Assembly: GCF_001543105.1 (NCBI RefSeq)
Contig: NZ_CP014159.1
Span: 1,240,001 to 1,304,000, forward strand
Reading direction: 5' to 3'
DNA: 64,000 nt
From: Aerococcus christensenii
Lineage (GTDB): Bacteria > Bacillota > Bacilli > Lactobacillales > Aerococcaceae
A program made the position numbers and the translations under genes. Every line of letters starts with the position of its first letter. Position 1 is the first letter of the stretch. Below the pieces are notes generated by a model. It saw only the letters and a list, made by a program, of their open reading frames with translations. It made no database searches and was not told the DNA's origin. This document shows positions 15,342 through 24,314 of the stretch, piece by piece.

Positions 15342-15992
15342 ATGACATGGAGTGAAGTCGCTTGGCTTGTTGTCGCAGTAGCCTTTGCAGTATTGGTTGT
15401 GTATTTGAGTTATTTCTTTGTTCATTTAACACAGACTGTGAAGCAAGTGTCTCAGATCGTTCAGGAAGCCCAAAAGACACTGGTGGTGCTGAGAAAAGAT
15501 GTGGATAGCCTATCCGTGGAAACCCAAGGATTATTGAATAAGTCCAATCAATTGATGGAGGATGTCAACCAAAAAGTGGCTAAGATAGATCCTTTGTTTG
15601 AAGCTGTGGGTGAAGTGGGAGAGTCGATTTCAGGGGTTAATGATTCGACACGGAACTTCCTATCGGCCCTTACCAAAAAAAATGAGAACAAGGTGGATCA
15701 ATTAAAGCAACGCTGTCAAGATTTGAAGAAATCCAAGGAAGAAGAATCTGTTTTTTCTTCTGAAACAGAACAAAAAACAACATCCCCTACTGCTCCCAAT
15801 GAGCGGTATGTGCGGATAGATCAGGTCCCTGTCCACAAAGAAGTGTCTCAAGAGAATCCTGTATCTACAAACTCACAAAATATTCAAAAAATGGGCTCAT
15901 CTCTGAGAACTTTGCGAAAATTCGCTAAGTTGGCCAAGGCACAGTATCGGATGAATAAAGTTGAAAAACAGTCAAAACCTAAAGCCTTTTAA
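15342..15992 (+). CDS. DUF948 protein (YtxG-like)
   Basis: A 216-residue protein: one N-terminal membrane helix (residues 5-30), then an amphipathic helical region of DUF948 type (VSQIVQEAQKTLVVLRKDVDSLSVETQGLLNKSNQLMEDV) and a low-complexity charged tail. In Bacillus ytxG is a general-stress gene in an operon with ytxH, and the same pair is seen here. Function unknown. Confidence 0.8.
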   Translation: MTWSEVAWLVVAVAFAVLVVYLSYFFVHLTQTVKQVSQIVQEAQKTLVVLRKDVDSLSVETQGLLNKSNQLMEDVNQKVAKIDPLFEAVGEVGESISGVNDSTRNFLSALTKKNENKVDQLKQRCQDLKKSKEEESVFSSETEQKTTSPTAPNERYVRIDQVPVHKEVSQENPVSTNSQNIQKMGSSLRTLRKFAKLAKAQYRMNKVEKQSKPKAF

Positions 15993-16052
15993 CGAAGGTA
16001 ATCTTTGAAAAAATAGCCCCTCATTGGGCGAGTAAAAAAGGAGAGAGAAGAT

Positions 16053-16532
16053 ATGTCAAAAAATAATACGGGAGCTTTCTTATTAGGAGCCATTATCGGG
16101 GGAACAGCGGCAGCTATTACAGCCTTGTTATTTGCCCCAAAATCAGGGCGAGAATTGCGTGAAGATCTGAATGAGCAAGCCAATACTCTTAAAGATACTG
16201 CCAGAGATTACGCAGACATCGCCTTAGAGAAAGGAAACGATCTCTATGAAGCGACTTATGATGCCGCTAACGAAATTCGGATTAGCCTCCAAGAAAGTGC
16301 CAATAATTTAAAAGAACAACTTCAAGAAAGTGGGCAGGTAGCTAATCAACAATTGAAGCAGGCGACTGAAGAGGTTAAGACAGCCTACATTAATACTAAA
16401 GACGCAGTGAAAGCGAGCCTTGAAGAAGGAGAAGAAGCAGATCAAGTTGCTGAAGTGGTAGATGATCAAGCTGAAAAAGTAGAAGAAAAGGTAGAAGAAG
16501 ATTCTCAAAAAGAATTTAAAGCCGAAGAATAA
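16053..16532 (+). CDS. YtxH-domain protein
   Basis: A 159-residue YtxH-type protein: N-terminal glycine-rich membrane helix GAFLLGAIIGGTAAAITALLFAPKSGRELREDL followed by a long Ala/Glu/Lys helical tail that resembles apolipoprotein-like amphipathic repeats. It is located 60 bases after the YtxG-like gene with GGAGAG as ribosome site. Probably a peripheral stress protein at the membrane; no activity is known. Confidence 0.85.
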   Translation: MSKNNTGAFLLGAIIGGTAAAITALLFAPKSGRELREDLNEQANTLKDTARDYADIALEKGNDLYEATYDAANEIRISLQESANNLKEQLQESGQVANQQLKQATEEVKTAYINTKDAVKASLEEGEEADQVAEVVDDQAEKVEEKVEEDSQKEFKAEE

Positions 16533-16546
16533 TCGATAAAGAGATA

Positions 16547-16584
16547 CGCCCTCTCAAACGTTAAAGGTTTGAGGGGGCGTTTTT
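16547..16584 (+). terminator. Intrinsic terminator of ytxG-ytxH
   Basis: 13-bp stem CGCCCTCTCAAAC / GTTTGAGGGGGCG with one wobble pair and five T. It separates the operon from the convergent rpoN. Confidence 0.9.
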
Positions 16585-16596
16585 GTGTGGGAGAAA

Positions 16597-17907
16597 TTAA
16601 TGTTTTTTTCTCTTTCTTTGTCTAGAGGAGGGAAAGCCTAAAAGTTGTCGATATTTGGTGAGAACACGACGAGATAAGGAATACCCTTTGAGCTGAAAGA
16701 GATTGGTTAGAGCCTGATCGGATAGCGGATGAAAAGACGATTCATTGGCGATAAGGGCTTGGAGTTCTATTTTAAAGTGCCCCAGACTAAGGGAAGGTCC
16801 TTCTTGGGTAAGAGAAGGACTGAGCCAATGATTAAGAGGAAAGACACGCCCGTTGAATTGAAGATATTTTTGATGCATTAATCGACTGATCGTAGATGGG
16901 GACTTTTGAATTTTTTGAGCGATTTGATTTTGGGTAAGAACATTGAGATAGGGTTGCTTATCTTGGAAGTAATCCCCTTGAATTGAGAGGATAGTCTGGA
17001 CAACTTGAAAGAGGCTCTCTTTTCGTTCGTCGAGCGTATGGATGAGCCATTGATAATCTGCGCGCTGTTGATTGAGATAAGCAGTAAGTTCGGAATCTTT
17101 TTCAGTGTTGAGATCTTGCATGTGGTTAAAATAAGATTGATTAAAGGACAGATTAGGGAGGTAGTCATTCACACATTGAATGTTGAAACGATCCTCTTCA
17201 TAAGAAACGATCAGATCAGGAATAAGTGGTGGAGAGGTGACCTTAGGAGTATCTGTAAGAGGATAGGGATTAAAAGTTTGAATAAGTTGAAAAGATTCTT
17301 TGACTGCGTGCAGGGAGTTCTGAGTAAGATCAGCAATCACTTCAAATTGATGTGCCACCATTTCTTGAAAATAGTCAGTTAACATTGTACTTGCTAAATC
17401 CCCTTCAGGATGAGCGTTGGCTTGGAGAATGAGACATTCTTGTAAGTTACGAGCTCCAATCCCGGTAGGATTTAAGCTTTGAAGAAGGGTGAGGTAGTGT
17501 GTAAACTGAGAGGGTTGCCAATCGTAGAGATGACAGAGTTTTTGTGAATCTTCTCTTAAATAGCCTTGGTCATCTAAATGATGGATGAGTTGGATTAAAG
17601 CAGTTTGGGTGACTGAATCGAAGGTTCTTAACTGAAAGAGGAGGTATTCTTCTGTTGTTAGGGGATCGGCAGCCGTTAAATGAAGATCCCAAGCACTGTC
17701 TTCTTTTGATGAGTAGGAAGAAGTGGGAGTAGAAGGAATAGATTTTTTTACTTTAATGAACGGATTGGCTTGGCAGTGAGCATCAATAATATTTGCTAGA
17801 GTCGTTTGATCCGCTTGAAAAATTTGAGCAGATTGAATCAGCCTCTTCTTTTGGTGGGGAGTAAGAGTAGGCTGAAGGGTTTGTTGATTGATCGGTTTGA
17901 TAGACAT
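16597..17907 (-). CDS. rpoN: RNA polymerase sigma-54 factor
   Basis: A 436-residue sigma-54. The Gln-rich N-terminal activator region (QQTLQPTLTPHQKKRLIQSAQIFQ) and the core-binding domain (LLFQLRTF, LNPTGIGARNLQECLILQ) are followed by the HTH (LTQNQIAQKIQKSPSTISRLMHQKYL) and the RpoN box near the C-terminus (SRRVLTKYRQLLG, consensus ARRTVAKYR), which reads the -24 element. It directs RNA polymerase to TGGCAC-N5-TTGC promoters and needs an AAA+ activator. It is divergent from a PTS operon that has exactly such a promoter and is followed by such an activator. The ATG lies behind AAGGAGG. Confidence 0.95.
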   Translation of the reverse strand: MSIKPINQQTLQPTLTPHQKKRLIQSAQIFQADQTTLANIIDAHCQANPFIKVKKSIPSTPTSSYSSKEDSAWDLHLTAADPLTTEEYLLFQLRTFDSVTQTALIQLIHHLDDQGYLREDSQKLCHLYDWQPSQFTHYLTLLQSLNPTGIGARNLQECLILQANAHPEGDLASTMLTDYFQEMVAHQFEVIADLTQNSLHAVKESFQLIQTFNPYPLTDTPKVTSPPLIPDLIVSYEEDRFNIQCVNDYLPNLSFNQSYFNHMQDLNTEKDSELTAYLNQQRADYQWLIHTLDERKESLFQVVQTILSIQGDYFQDKQPYLNVLTQNQIAQKIQKSPSTISRLMHQKYLQFNGRVFPLNHWLSPSLTQEGPSLSLGHFKIELQALIANESSFHPLSDQALTNLFQLKGYSLSRRVLTKYRQLLGFPSSRQRKRKKH

Positions 17908-17923
17908 AGGCGCCTCCTTAAAG

Positions 17924-17972
17924 TAGTGTTTATGTTTTTAAACACTATTTTTATTTACCGGTAAAAGTGTTT
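17924..17972. promoter_or_regulatory. Palindrome cluster, candidate LevR-type upstream activating sequence
   Basis: A 9-bp perfect inverted repeat TAGTGTTTA-N6-TAAACACTA (17924-17947) is followed by a perfect 12-bp palindrome TTTACCGGTAAA (17954-17965) and a third AGTGTTT half-site (17966-17972). The cluster lies 22-70 bases upstream of the -24 element, in the gap between rpoN and the PTS operon. Position and symmetry suggest binding of the PTS activator, possibly also control of rpoN. The binding protein is inferred. Confidence 0.6.
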
Positions 17973-17993
17973 GCTCATTCAATAACATTTTTT

Positions 17994-18009
17994 TGGCACG
18001 TAACTTGCA
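17994..18009 (+). promoter_or_regulatory. Sigma-54 (-24/-12) promoter of the PTS operon
   Basis: TGGCAC-GTAAC-TTGCA matches the sigma-54 consensus TGGCAC-N5-TTGCW fully. The expected start is about 12 bases downstream, roughly 30 bases before the EIIA gene. Confidence 0.95.
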
Positions 18010-18052
18010 TATATATAAGTAGTATAACTTAATTTAAGGAAGGAGGCTAGAG

Positions 18053-18472
18053 ATGGCTAAAAAGATTTTAGTAGCTTCACATGGAAAGTTTGCGGGAGGT
18101 TTACAAAGTTCGATTGACATTTTGACAGGGCAAGGGAGCTCTCTTCAAGTAATTAATGCTTACTTGGATGACAGTGACTATACCGATCAAATTCAAGCTT
18201 TTGTGGATGACTTACAAGCTGACGATCAAGGTCTCGTCTTTACTGATTTATTAGGTGGAAGCGTAAACCAGAGAGTAGTTAATGTGGTCATGCGTTCAGG
18301 TAAACAAGAGCAAGTTTTTATTGTAAGCAATGTCAATTTAGGAACGGTATTGAGTTTGCTTCTCTATCCAGGTGAAATAACGCCTGAAGTGATTGATGAA
18401 CAAATTCAAACAGCGTACCCACAACTTGTTCGCTTAACGCAGACGGATGATGAAGATGATTTTTTTGATTAA
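18053..18472 (+). CDS. PTS mannose/fructose/sorbose family EIIA component
   Basis: A 139-residue free EIIA domain of the mannose family. The phosphorylated histidine is His10 (VASHGKFAGG), and FTDLLGGSVNQ is the family's second motif. It passes phosphate from HPr to EIIB. It is a separate polypeptide here rather than fused with EIIB as in E. coli ManX. First gene of the sigma-54-driven A-B-C-D operon, AGGAGG 7 bases before the ATG. The sugar (mannose, glucose, fructose, sorbose or an amino sugar) cannot be told from sequence. Confidence 0.93.
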   Translation: MAKKILVASHGKFAGGLQSSIDILTGQGSSLQVINAYLDDSDYTDQIQAFVDDLQADDQGLVFTDLLGGSVNQRVVNVVMRSGKQEQVFIVSNVNLGTVLSLLLYPGEITPEVIDEQIQTAYPQLVRLTQTDDEDDFFD

Positions 18473-18495
18473 AGGGAGTAAAGGAGACGAAGAAA

Positions 18496-18993
18496 ATGAT
18501 TACACAAATTCGTGTGGATGACCGGTTAATTCATGGTCAAGTGGCTGTGGTATGGACAAAAGAATTAAACACACCATTGATTATTGTTGCCAATGATGCA
18601 GCCGCTCAAGATGAAATTATGCAGATGACTTTGAAAATGGCAGTTCCTGAAGGAGCAAAATTATTAATCCGTACAGTAGAAGATGCCATTAAAGTATGTA
18701 ACGATCCACGTGCCAAAGACAAGAAAATTTTTATGATTGTAAATAAAGTATCAGATGCTTACGCAGTGGCTAGTCAAGTAGAAGATACACAAGATGTGAA
18801 TGTGGCGAATGTTGGACGTTTTGATCAAAGTGATCCTAAGGATAAAGTCGTTCCTTTCCACAGTGTTCAATTAAATCCAGTAGAACTTGAAGCCGCCAAA
18901 AATTTAGTGAAATTAACACGGGTGAAATCTTATCACCAAGTACTTCCAAGCAACGGACAAAAAGATTTAGCTGAAGGCTTGAAAGGCCTTTGA
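18496..18993 (+). CDS. PTS mannose/fructose/sorbose family EIIB component
   Basis: A 165-residue EIIB domain. The phosphorylated His13 is in RVDDRLIHGQVAVVW, and the NVGRFD and FHSVQLNPVELEAAKNL segments fit the family. It receives phosphate from EIIA and phosphorylates the incoming sugar. It lies 23 bases after the EIIA gene with its own AAAGGAGA site. Confidence 0.93.
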   Translation: MITQIRVDDRLIHGQVAVVWTKELNTPLIIVANDAAAQDEIMQMTLKMAVPEGAKLLIRTVEDAIKVCNDPRAKDKKIFMIVNKVSDAYAVASQVEDTQDVNVANVGRFDQSDPKDKVVPFHSVQLNPVELEAAKNLVKLTRVKSYHQVLPSNGQKDLAEGLKGL

Positions 18994-19015
18994 AATTAGA
19001 AAGGAAGAATAAATA

Positions 19016-19828
19016 ATGCTTTACTACGCAATTATGGCCTTTTTAGTGGTCTTTGTCTGCTCAGCCTTGAATTATATGACAGGCCAAAGTATGGTTGAAC
19101 GTCCTTTAGTAGTTGGTTTAGTGACCGGCCTATTAATGGGAGACATGACCACTGGTATTTTAATTGGGGCCTCCTTAGAAGCTGTTTTCATGGGAAATGT
19201 AAATATTGGTGGGGTGATTTCTGCTGAACCTGTTACAGCCACTACCTTAGCCGTAACATTTGCTATTATTTCTAATGTTGAACAACAGGCCGCTATTACA
19301 TTAGCTATTCCTATTGGGATGTTAGCTGCTTTTGTGGTTATGTTTTTAAAGAATGTGGTAATGAACGTGTTTGCACCATTCCTTGATAAATGCGCACGTG
19401 AAAATAATCAAAAAGGAATTATCTTTTTACATTATTTCACTTTCGTTGTTTACTTCTTCATTATTGCATCTATCTCTTTCATTGGGGTTCTTGCAGGAAG
19501 CGAACCTGTTACCCAATTAGTGAATAATATTCCACCAGAGCTCATGAACGGGTTAAAAGCTGCCGGCGGATTACTTCCAGCTGTTGGGTTTGCCCTATTA
19601 ATGAAATTATTGTGGAACAATAAATTGGCTATCTTCTATCTTCTCGGATTTATTTTAACCGCTTATTTGAAATTACCAGCTGTTGCTGTAGCATCCTTAG
19701 GGGTTGTTATTTGTGTAGTGATGGCGCAAGGTGACCTTCAATTAAGTGATCTCGTTGCCAGTGGCATCCAAAGCAAAGCTGGAAGTGCCAATAGCCAAGA
19801 ACAAGAGGAGGATGACTTTTTCTCATGA
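19016..19828 (+). CDS. PTS mannose/fructose/sorbose family EIIC component
   Basis: A 270-residue membrane protein of the EIIC-Man/Sor family: Gly-rich hydrophobic segments with ERPLVVGLVTGLLMGDMTTGILIGASLEAVFMGNVNIGGVISAEP near the N-terminus, the conserved substrate-path region. It forms the sugar channel with EIID. A C-terminal acidic tail (QEQEEDDFFS) ends over the start of the EIID gene (4-base overlap). Confidence 0.93.
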   Translation: MLYYAIMAFLVVFVCSALNYMTGQSMVERPLVVGLVTGLLMGDMTTGILIGASLEAVFMGNVNIGGVISAEPVTATTLAVTFAIISNVEQQAAITLAIPIGMLAAFVVMFLKNVVMNVFAPFLDKCARENNQKGIIFLHYFTFVVYFFIIASISFIGVLAGSEPVTQLVNNIPPELMNGLKAAGGLLPAVGFALLMKLLWNNKLAIFYLLGFILTAYLKLPAVAVASLGVVICVVMAQGDLQLSDLVASGIQSKAGSANSQEQEEDDFFS

Positions 19829-20682
19829 AATCAATAGTTGAACAAGAAATTCAAAAGAGTGAACAAGAAAAGCTCGAAGATAAGAAAATGTTCCGATCCA
19901 TGTTCTGGAGGTCTTGGACCATTAACATGAGTCGTACAGGGGCTTATCAATACCATGCTGCAGGGTTGATGTATACCTTGCTTCCAGTTATTAATCGTTA
20001 CTATAAGACAGATAAGGAAAAAGCAGACGCTCTCGTTCGGCATACAACTTGGTATAATGCAACGATGCACTTAAATAACTTGATAACAGGGATTGTCGCT
20101 GCAATGGAAAAAACAAATGCTGAAAGCGATGGAACGTTTGATCCAAGTTCCATTACAGCTGTTAAGACTTCCTTAATGGGGCCAATATCTGGTATCGGGG
20201 ATTCCTTCTTCTGGGGAATTTTACGGGTTATTGCAGCTGGGATCGGGATCTCTATCGCTGCAACTGGTTCTCCATTAGGAGCTTTGGTTTTCCTTCTTCT
20301 ATATAATATCCCAGCGTTTATTATTCATTACTATATGCTTCATGTAGGGTATTCCTTAGGAACCAACTTTATAAAGAAAGTCTATGAAAGTGGCGCAATG
20401 AAGATTATTACGAAAGCGTCCAGTACTTTAGGTTTAATGATGGTAGGCTCTATGACAGCTTCTCATGTTAAGTTTAAGACTATTCTTAAAGTGGCTGTTA
20501 AAGGTGCCAAGGACCCAATTATGATTCAAAAGTATTTAGATCAATTATTTATTGGGCTTGTTCCTTTACTAGTTACCTTATTAGCCTTTTGGTTAATCCG
20601 GAACAAACGCGTAAATGTGAACTGGGTAATGCTAGGAATTATCGTAGTTTGTGTCCTATTAGGATTTTTAGGAGTTGTCTAA
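19825..20682 (+). CDS. PTS mannose/fructose/sorbose family EIID component
   Basis: A 285-residue EIID: cytosolic N-terminus FRSMFWRSWTINMSRTGAYQYHAAGLMYTLLPVINRYY, FNATMHLNN-like segment (YNATMHLNNLITGIVAAME), LMGPISGIGDSFFWGILRVIAAGIG, and a hydrophobic C-terminus. It partners EIIC in the membrane. It overlaps EIIC by 4 bases, so both subunits are translationally coupled. EIIC/EIID pairs of this family are also class IIa bacteriocin receptors in other Lactobacillales; that role here would be inference. Confidence 0.93.
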   Translation: MKSIVEQEIQKSEQEKLEDKKMFRSMFWRSWTINMSRTGAYQYHAAGLMYTLLPVINRYYKTDKEKADALVRHTTWYNATMHLNNLITGIVAAMEKTNAESDGTFDPSSITAVKTSLMGPISGIGDSFFWGILRVIAAGIGISIAATGSPLGALVFLLLYNIPAFIIHYYMLHVGYSLGTNFIKKVYESGAMKIITKASSTLGLMMVGSMTASHVKFKTILKVAVKGAKDPIMIQKYLDQLFIGLVPLLVTLLAFWLIRNKRVNVNWVMLGIIVVCVLLGFLGVV

Positions 20683-20703
20683 TCCATTAATTTGTTGTTT
20701 AAT

Positions 20704-20736
20704 AGAGTCTGAGTTATATTCTCAGACTCTTTTTTA
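20704..20736 (+). terminator. Intrinsic terminator after the PTS operon
   Basis: Perfect 10-bp stem AGAGTCTGAG / CTCAGACTCT, 7-base loop, seven T. Only 18 bases separate it from the regulator's start. Confidence 0.92.
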
Positions 20737-20754
20737 TAAGATAGGATGAACGAT

Positions 20755-23349
20755 ATGAAAGAAAGTATGCAACGCAATTTACTGCACACTTTGATCCAAA
20801 CTAAACGTCCAATGACAACTAGTGAACTGAGTGAAGCCATTGGTAAGAGTCGCTCTTTAACATCGAATTATTTAAACACTTTGTTAAAAGCTGGAAAAAT
20901 TGAAAAAACGAGTGGACGTCCCGTTTTATGGTTTTTAAAGTTAGAAGAAATAGATAAAGAAACTTATCAAACAGAACAAGCTGTATCTTCTTTTGACGAT
21001 CGAGCCTTCCAACCTTTTATTGGAAAAAATGGCTCGCTAAAAGATTCCATTCGTCAAATTGTATCGGCTGTTAATTATCCACCATTAGGATTGCCCATTC
21101 TTTTTCATGGAAATTCTGGAGTTGGGAAAAGCTTTTTGGCGCAATTAGTTTATGATTATTTGTCGATGACCGGCCAATCGATGTCTGAACAATTTGTTGT
21201 TTTTAACTGTGCAGACTATGCCAACAACCCAGAGTTGATGTCTTCTCTTTTATTTGGATATGTTAAAGGAGCCTTTACAGGAGCGGATCGTGATCGAGAG
21301 GGCATTTTAAAACGGGCAGATCAAGGAGTTCTCTTCCTAGATGAAGTGCATCGCTTGTCTTATGAAAATCAAGAGAAACTTTTCCAATTTTTAGATAAAG
21401 GATATTTCAGACCACTGGGTGAAGAGCATGAACGAACTTTTTCAAAGGTACGTGTCTTATTTGCCACGAGTGAAGATCCTAATAAAGTTTTGTTACCGAC
21501 TTTTTATCGTCGGATACCTCTAACGATTGAATTACCAGATTTTCATGAAAGACCTTATGAAGAACGTGTAGCTATTGTTGAAGCTCTGTTTAGAAAAGAA
21601 AGTGACCGGCTAGGAAAATCTATCCAGATTGATAAAAAATGCTTTCATCAGTTATTTAACCGGCAATATGCAGGAAATATAGGAAGTCTATCTAATGAGA
21701 TTCAGCTCTTGTGTGCAGAATCACTTCAACATCATCAAGCTTCGGATAAATTGTATATTGAGAGTGATGAAGAAAGAATGGATGAAGCTCTATTGATTGA
21801 TAGTTCTTTGAAGAAACAGCCTATTATTCAAGTTTATGTCGATCAACTCTATGAAACATTTGTTAAAATTTTAGGGGGAGAGTCTCTCTACCAGATTAAG
21901 TCGGATTTGATGAGCTATGCGCAAGATCATCCGGTTCGTTCGGATACTTCTGTAATTTTTAAACAAAAACAATTGATACAGAGTTTGAAGAAGAGTTCTG
22001 TTGCTGTTTTGGGAAGAGATATTATCAATCCAGAGATGGTATTGGTTTTGAACTTTTATGTGAGTTATCAAGCCTTACTGAAGAATCTTCCTTGTTTAAG
22101 CCAGATTGCTAAAAAGTTAAAAACTCAAGCACCACGTACTTATTCCTTAGCCAAAGAAATTACGCAAAAAGAAGAAAATGGATGCGGAACAGAAGTGCTA
22201 TGGCTGTTGGCGCTCTTATTGTTAGGCGAAGTGGATGAAAAATTAAGGTATCATTGCCTATTGGTTGCTCACGGAGATAGTACGGCTTCGAGCATTCAAA
22301 AAGTGTCAAACCAACTTAATGGGGCCTATATTTATGATGCTATTAATATGCCCCTCTCTGCTTCTGTACATGATATTATCCGAAAAGTTAAAGAATGGTT
22401 AATTGATCATGAGAGTTTGTCAGGTATTATGATGTTGGTGGATATGGGGTCTTTGACTCAGCTATATAAAGGATTAAAACCTCATATTAAAGGCGAGCTT
22501 TTTGTGATTAATCAGTTAACGACCGCACTTGCTTTGGATTTGGGAAATCATCTCAACAGTCATCGAGAAGTGAGTGAATTTGTAGAAAATATTGGACCCC
22601 GTTTTCACCCGGAAGTTCAGTTCTTTGAAGGGTTTGAAATTCAGGAGAATATTATTATTTCTTCTATTTCTGGAGTAGAGTTAGCACAAGCTCTGGCAGA
22701 CATTTTCAAGAAATATGTGCCACCAACAATGAAAATTATTGTGATGGAATATAATGATCTGTTAAGTTTGTTTAATCAACGACAAGTGGATAAGGATTAC
22801 TTTGCTTCGACACGGTTCTTGTTGACGACGACGCCTTTTAATAGCCAAGAAAAGGTGACGGCTATCAATCTTCTTGAAATTTTGGAAAGTGATTCGACAG
22901 AAGCCTTGTCGATGATGGAAGATTTTATTAATGCGGTCAATCGTCAAAATCTTTTCACAGATCTCTTAAAATTCTTCTCCATCTCTGGATTATCTTCGCG
23001 GTTAGAGTTTTTGAATCCTAAGGTGATCATTAATCAGGTCGGTGAAGTCATTTCTAAAATTGAAACGCGCTTTCAAGTGGTTATGTCCCCTAAACTGAAA
23101 TTTACTTTAGCGATGCACTTGGCCTTGATGATGGAACGGGTGATTCTCTCCACGAATGATTTGCCCCTTCCTGTGGCGATTGATCAATTGAATTTGAATG
23201 AAAAACCTTTCTTTTCATATTTGAAGACGATTCTTTATCCATTGGAACAGTTCTATCGTATTGAAATCTCTGATTGGGAGATTTATATTATTTATGAGAT
23301 TTTAAATTCTTCACTCGAGGACCAACTCGGTAAAACAAAAAAGACTTAG
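20755..23349 (+). CDS. Sigma-54-dependent LevR/ManR-type PTS-regulated activator
   Basis: About 864 residues. An N-terminal winged helix (MTTSELSEAIGKSRSLTSNYLNTLLKAGKIEK) is followed by an AAA+ domain with Walker A GNSGVGKS near 118, the sigma-54 contact motif GAFTGA near 172, and FLDEVHRL. Then come a PRD (about 360-460), an EIIA-Man-like domain with His506 in VAHGDSTASS, an EIIB-like region and a C-terminal PRD. Phosphorylation of these domains by HPr and EIIB tunes activity in the LevR family. AGGA at 20743-20746 fits the ATG at 20755 (8 bases) better than the one at 20746. It almost certainly activates the PTS promoter at 17994. Confidence 0.92.
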   Translation: MKESMQRNLLHTLIQTKRPMTTSELSEAIGKSRSLTSNYLNTLLKAGKIEKTSGRPVLWFLKLEEIDKETYQTEQAVSSFDDRAFQPFIGKNGSLKDSIRQIVSAVNYPPLGLPILFHGNSGVGKSFLAQLVYDYLSMTGQSMSEQFVVFNCADYANNPELMSSLLFGYVKGAFTGADRDREGILKRADQGVLFLDEVHRLSYENQEKLFQFLDKGYFRPLGEEHERTFSKVRVLFATSEDPNKVLLPTFYRRIPLTIELPDFHERPYEERVAIVEALFRKESDRLGKSIQIDKKCFHQLFNRQYAGNIGSLSNEIQLLCAESLQHHQASDKLYIESDEERMDEALLIDSSLKKQPIIQVYVDQLYETFVKILGGESLYQIKSDLMSYAQDHPVRSDTSVIFKQKQLIQSLKKSSVAVLGRDIINPEMVLVLNFYVSYQALLKNLPCLSQIAKKLKTQAPRTYSLAKEITQKEENGCGTEVLWLLALLLLGEVDEKLRYHCLLVAHGDSTASSIQKVSNQLNGAYIYDAINMPLSASVHDIIRKVKEWLIDHESLSGIMMLVDMGSLTQLYKGLKPHIKGELFVINQLTTALALDLGNHLNSHREVSEFVENIGPRFHPEVQFFEGFEIQENIIISSISGVELAQALADIFKKYVPPTMKIIVMEYNDLLSLFNQRQVDKDYFASTRFLLTTTPFNSQEKVTAINLLEILESDSTEALSMMEDFINAVNRQNLFTDLLKFFSISGLSSRLEFLNPKVIINQVGEVISKIETRFQVVMSPKLKFTLAMHLALMMERVILSTNDLPLPVAIDQLNLNEKPFFSYLKTILYPLEQFYRIEISDWEIYIIYEILNSSLEDQLGKTKKT

Positions 23350-23370
23350 AGAGGCAGGAAACAATTCGCT

Positions 23371-24183
23371 ATGATTAAGCTGATTTCTATTGATTTAGAC
23401 GGAACGCTTTTAAACAGTAATTCAGAAATTGATCAAGAAAATATTAAAGCTGTAAAGTATGCTCAGAAAAAAGGTTGTCAGATTGTTCTTTGTACGGGAC
23501 GGCCTTATCCTTTAACCAAATCTTTTGCCGATCAGTTAGGCGTCCAAAGCGGTTATGTCGTAACTAATAACGGCGCTAACATTCAAAACTTATCTGGAGA
23601 AACGATTGGTCGGTTTGCTTTAGGAAGAGAGGATATTCAACATTGGCTTTCTTTCTGTAAGCGGTTAGATGTTCCGCTAAATGTGGTGGATTCTCGGCAT
23701 ATTTACACCATTGATCCAGCCTGGTCACCGTATCCATCGCTCTATTATAACTTGCCAACTTCTCGTATTCCTAAAATTATTCACCAAGAAGATCTGTTAG
23801 GCGATGTCTCCTTTGATAAAGTGGTGATTTGTCAAAAGGAGGAATTATTGGATAAGGTGGAAAGTCAGTTAGAACCCTCAGATGTTAAGACCTATCACAT
23901 TGTACGTTCTGAACCTATTTTATTAGAAATCCTCAACCCAAAGGCTAACAAGCTTCAAGGACTTCGATGCGTCCTCGATCAAGTCCAGATCGATCTATCG
24001 GAAGTGATGGCGATCGGCGATCAAGCGAATGACTTAGAGCTTTTAAAAGCTAGCGGAGTGAGTGTAGCGATGGAAAACGCTATCGATATGGTCAAAGAAA
24101 GTGCAGATTATACTACGGCAAGTAACGATCAATCGGGTGTGGCTCAAGCGATTTATCATTATTTAGAAGATAAAAACAAATAA
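23371..24183 (+). CDS. Cof-type HAD phosphatase
   Basis: A 270-residue class IIb HAD hydrolase: motif I IDLDGTLLNS, motif II LCTGRPY, cap domain in the middle, Lys in NPKANKLQGL and motif IV MAIGDQANDLELLKASGVSVAM. These enzymes dephosphorylate sugar phosphates or cofactors with broad specificity. It lies 21 bases after the PTS activator, so it may help recycle or detoxify sugar phosphates imported by the PTS; that link is inference. Confidence 0.9.
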   Translation: MIKLISIDLDGTLLNSNSEIDQENIKAVKYAQKKGCQIVLCTGRPYPLTKSFADQLGVQSGYVVTNNGANIQNLSGETIGRFALGREDIQHWLSFCKRLDVPLNVVDSRHIYTIDPAWSPYPSLYYNLPTSRIPKIIHQEDLLGDVSFDKVVICQKEELLDKVESQLEPSDVKTYHIVRSEPILLEILNPKANKLQGLRCVLDQVQIDLSEVMAIGDQANDLELLKASGVSVAMENAIDMVKESADYTTASNDQSGVAQAIYHYLEDKNK

Positions 24184-24198
24184 GGAAAGGCAGAGAAA

Positions 24199-24246
24199 CC
24201 TGGCGTTCAATCATTATTATTGAGCGTTAGGTAGGGGCTCGCTTTT
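24199..24246 (+). terminator. Possible terminator after the Cof phosphatase
   Basis: 13-bp stem with wobble pairs (CCTGGCGTTCAAT / ATTGAGCGTTAGG), but the T run comes 8 bases later, so termination strength is uncertain. Confidence 0.5.
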
Positions 24247-24314
24247 TAAAAGGTGAACAGAAGAAAAGTATGGTAGAATACGCTCAACAGAGAAATGAAA
24301 GAAGGCGCATCCAC

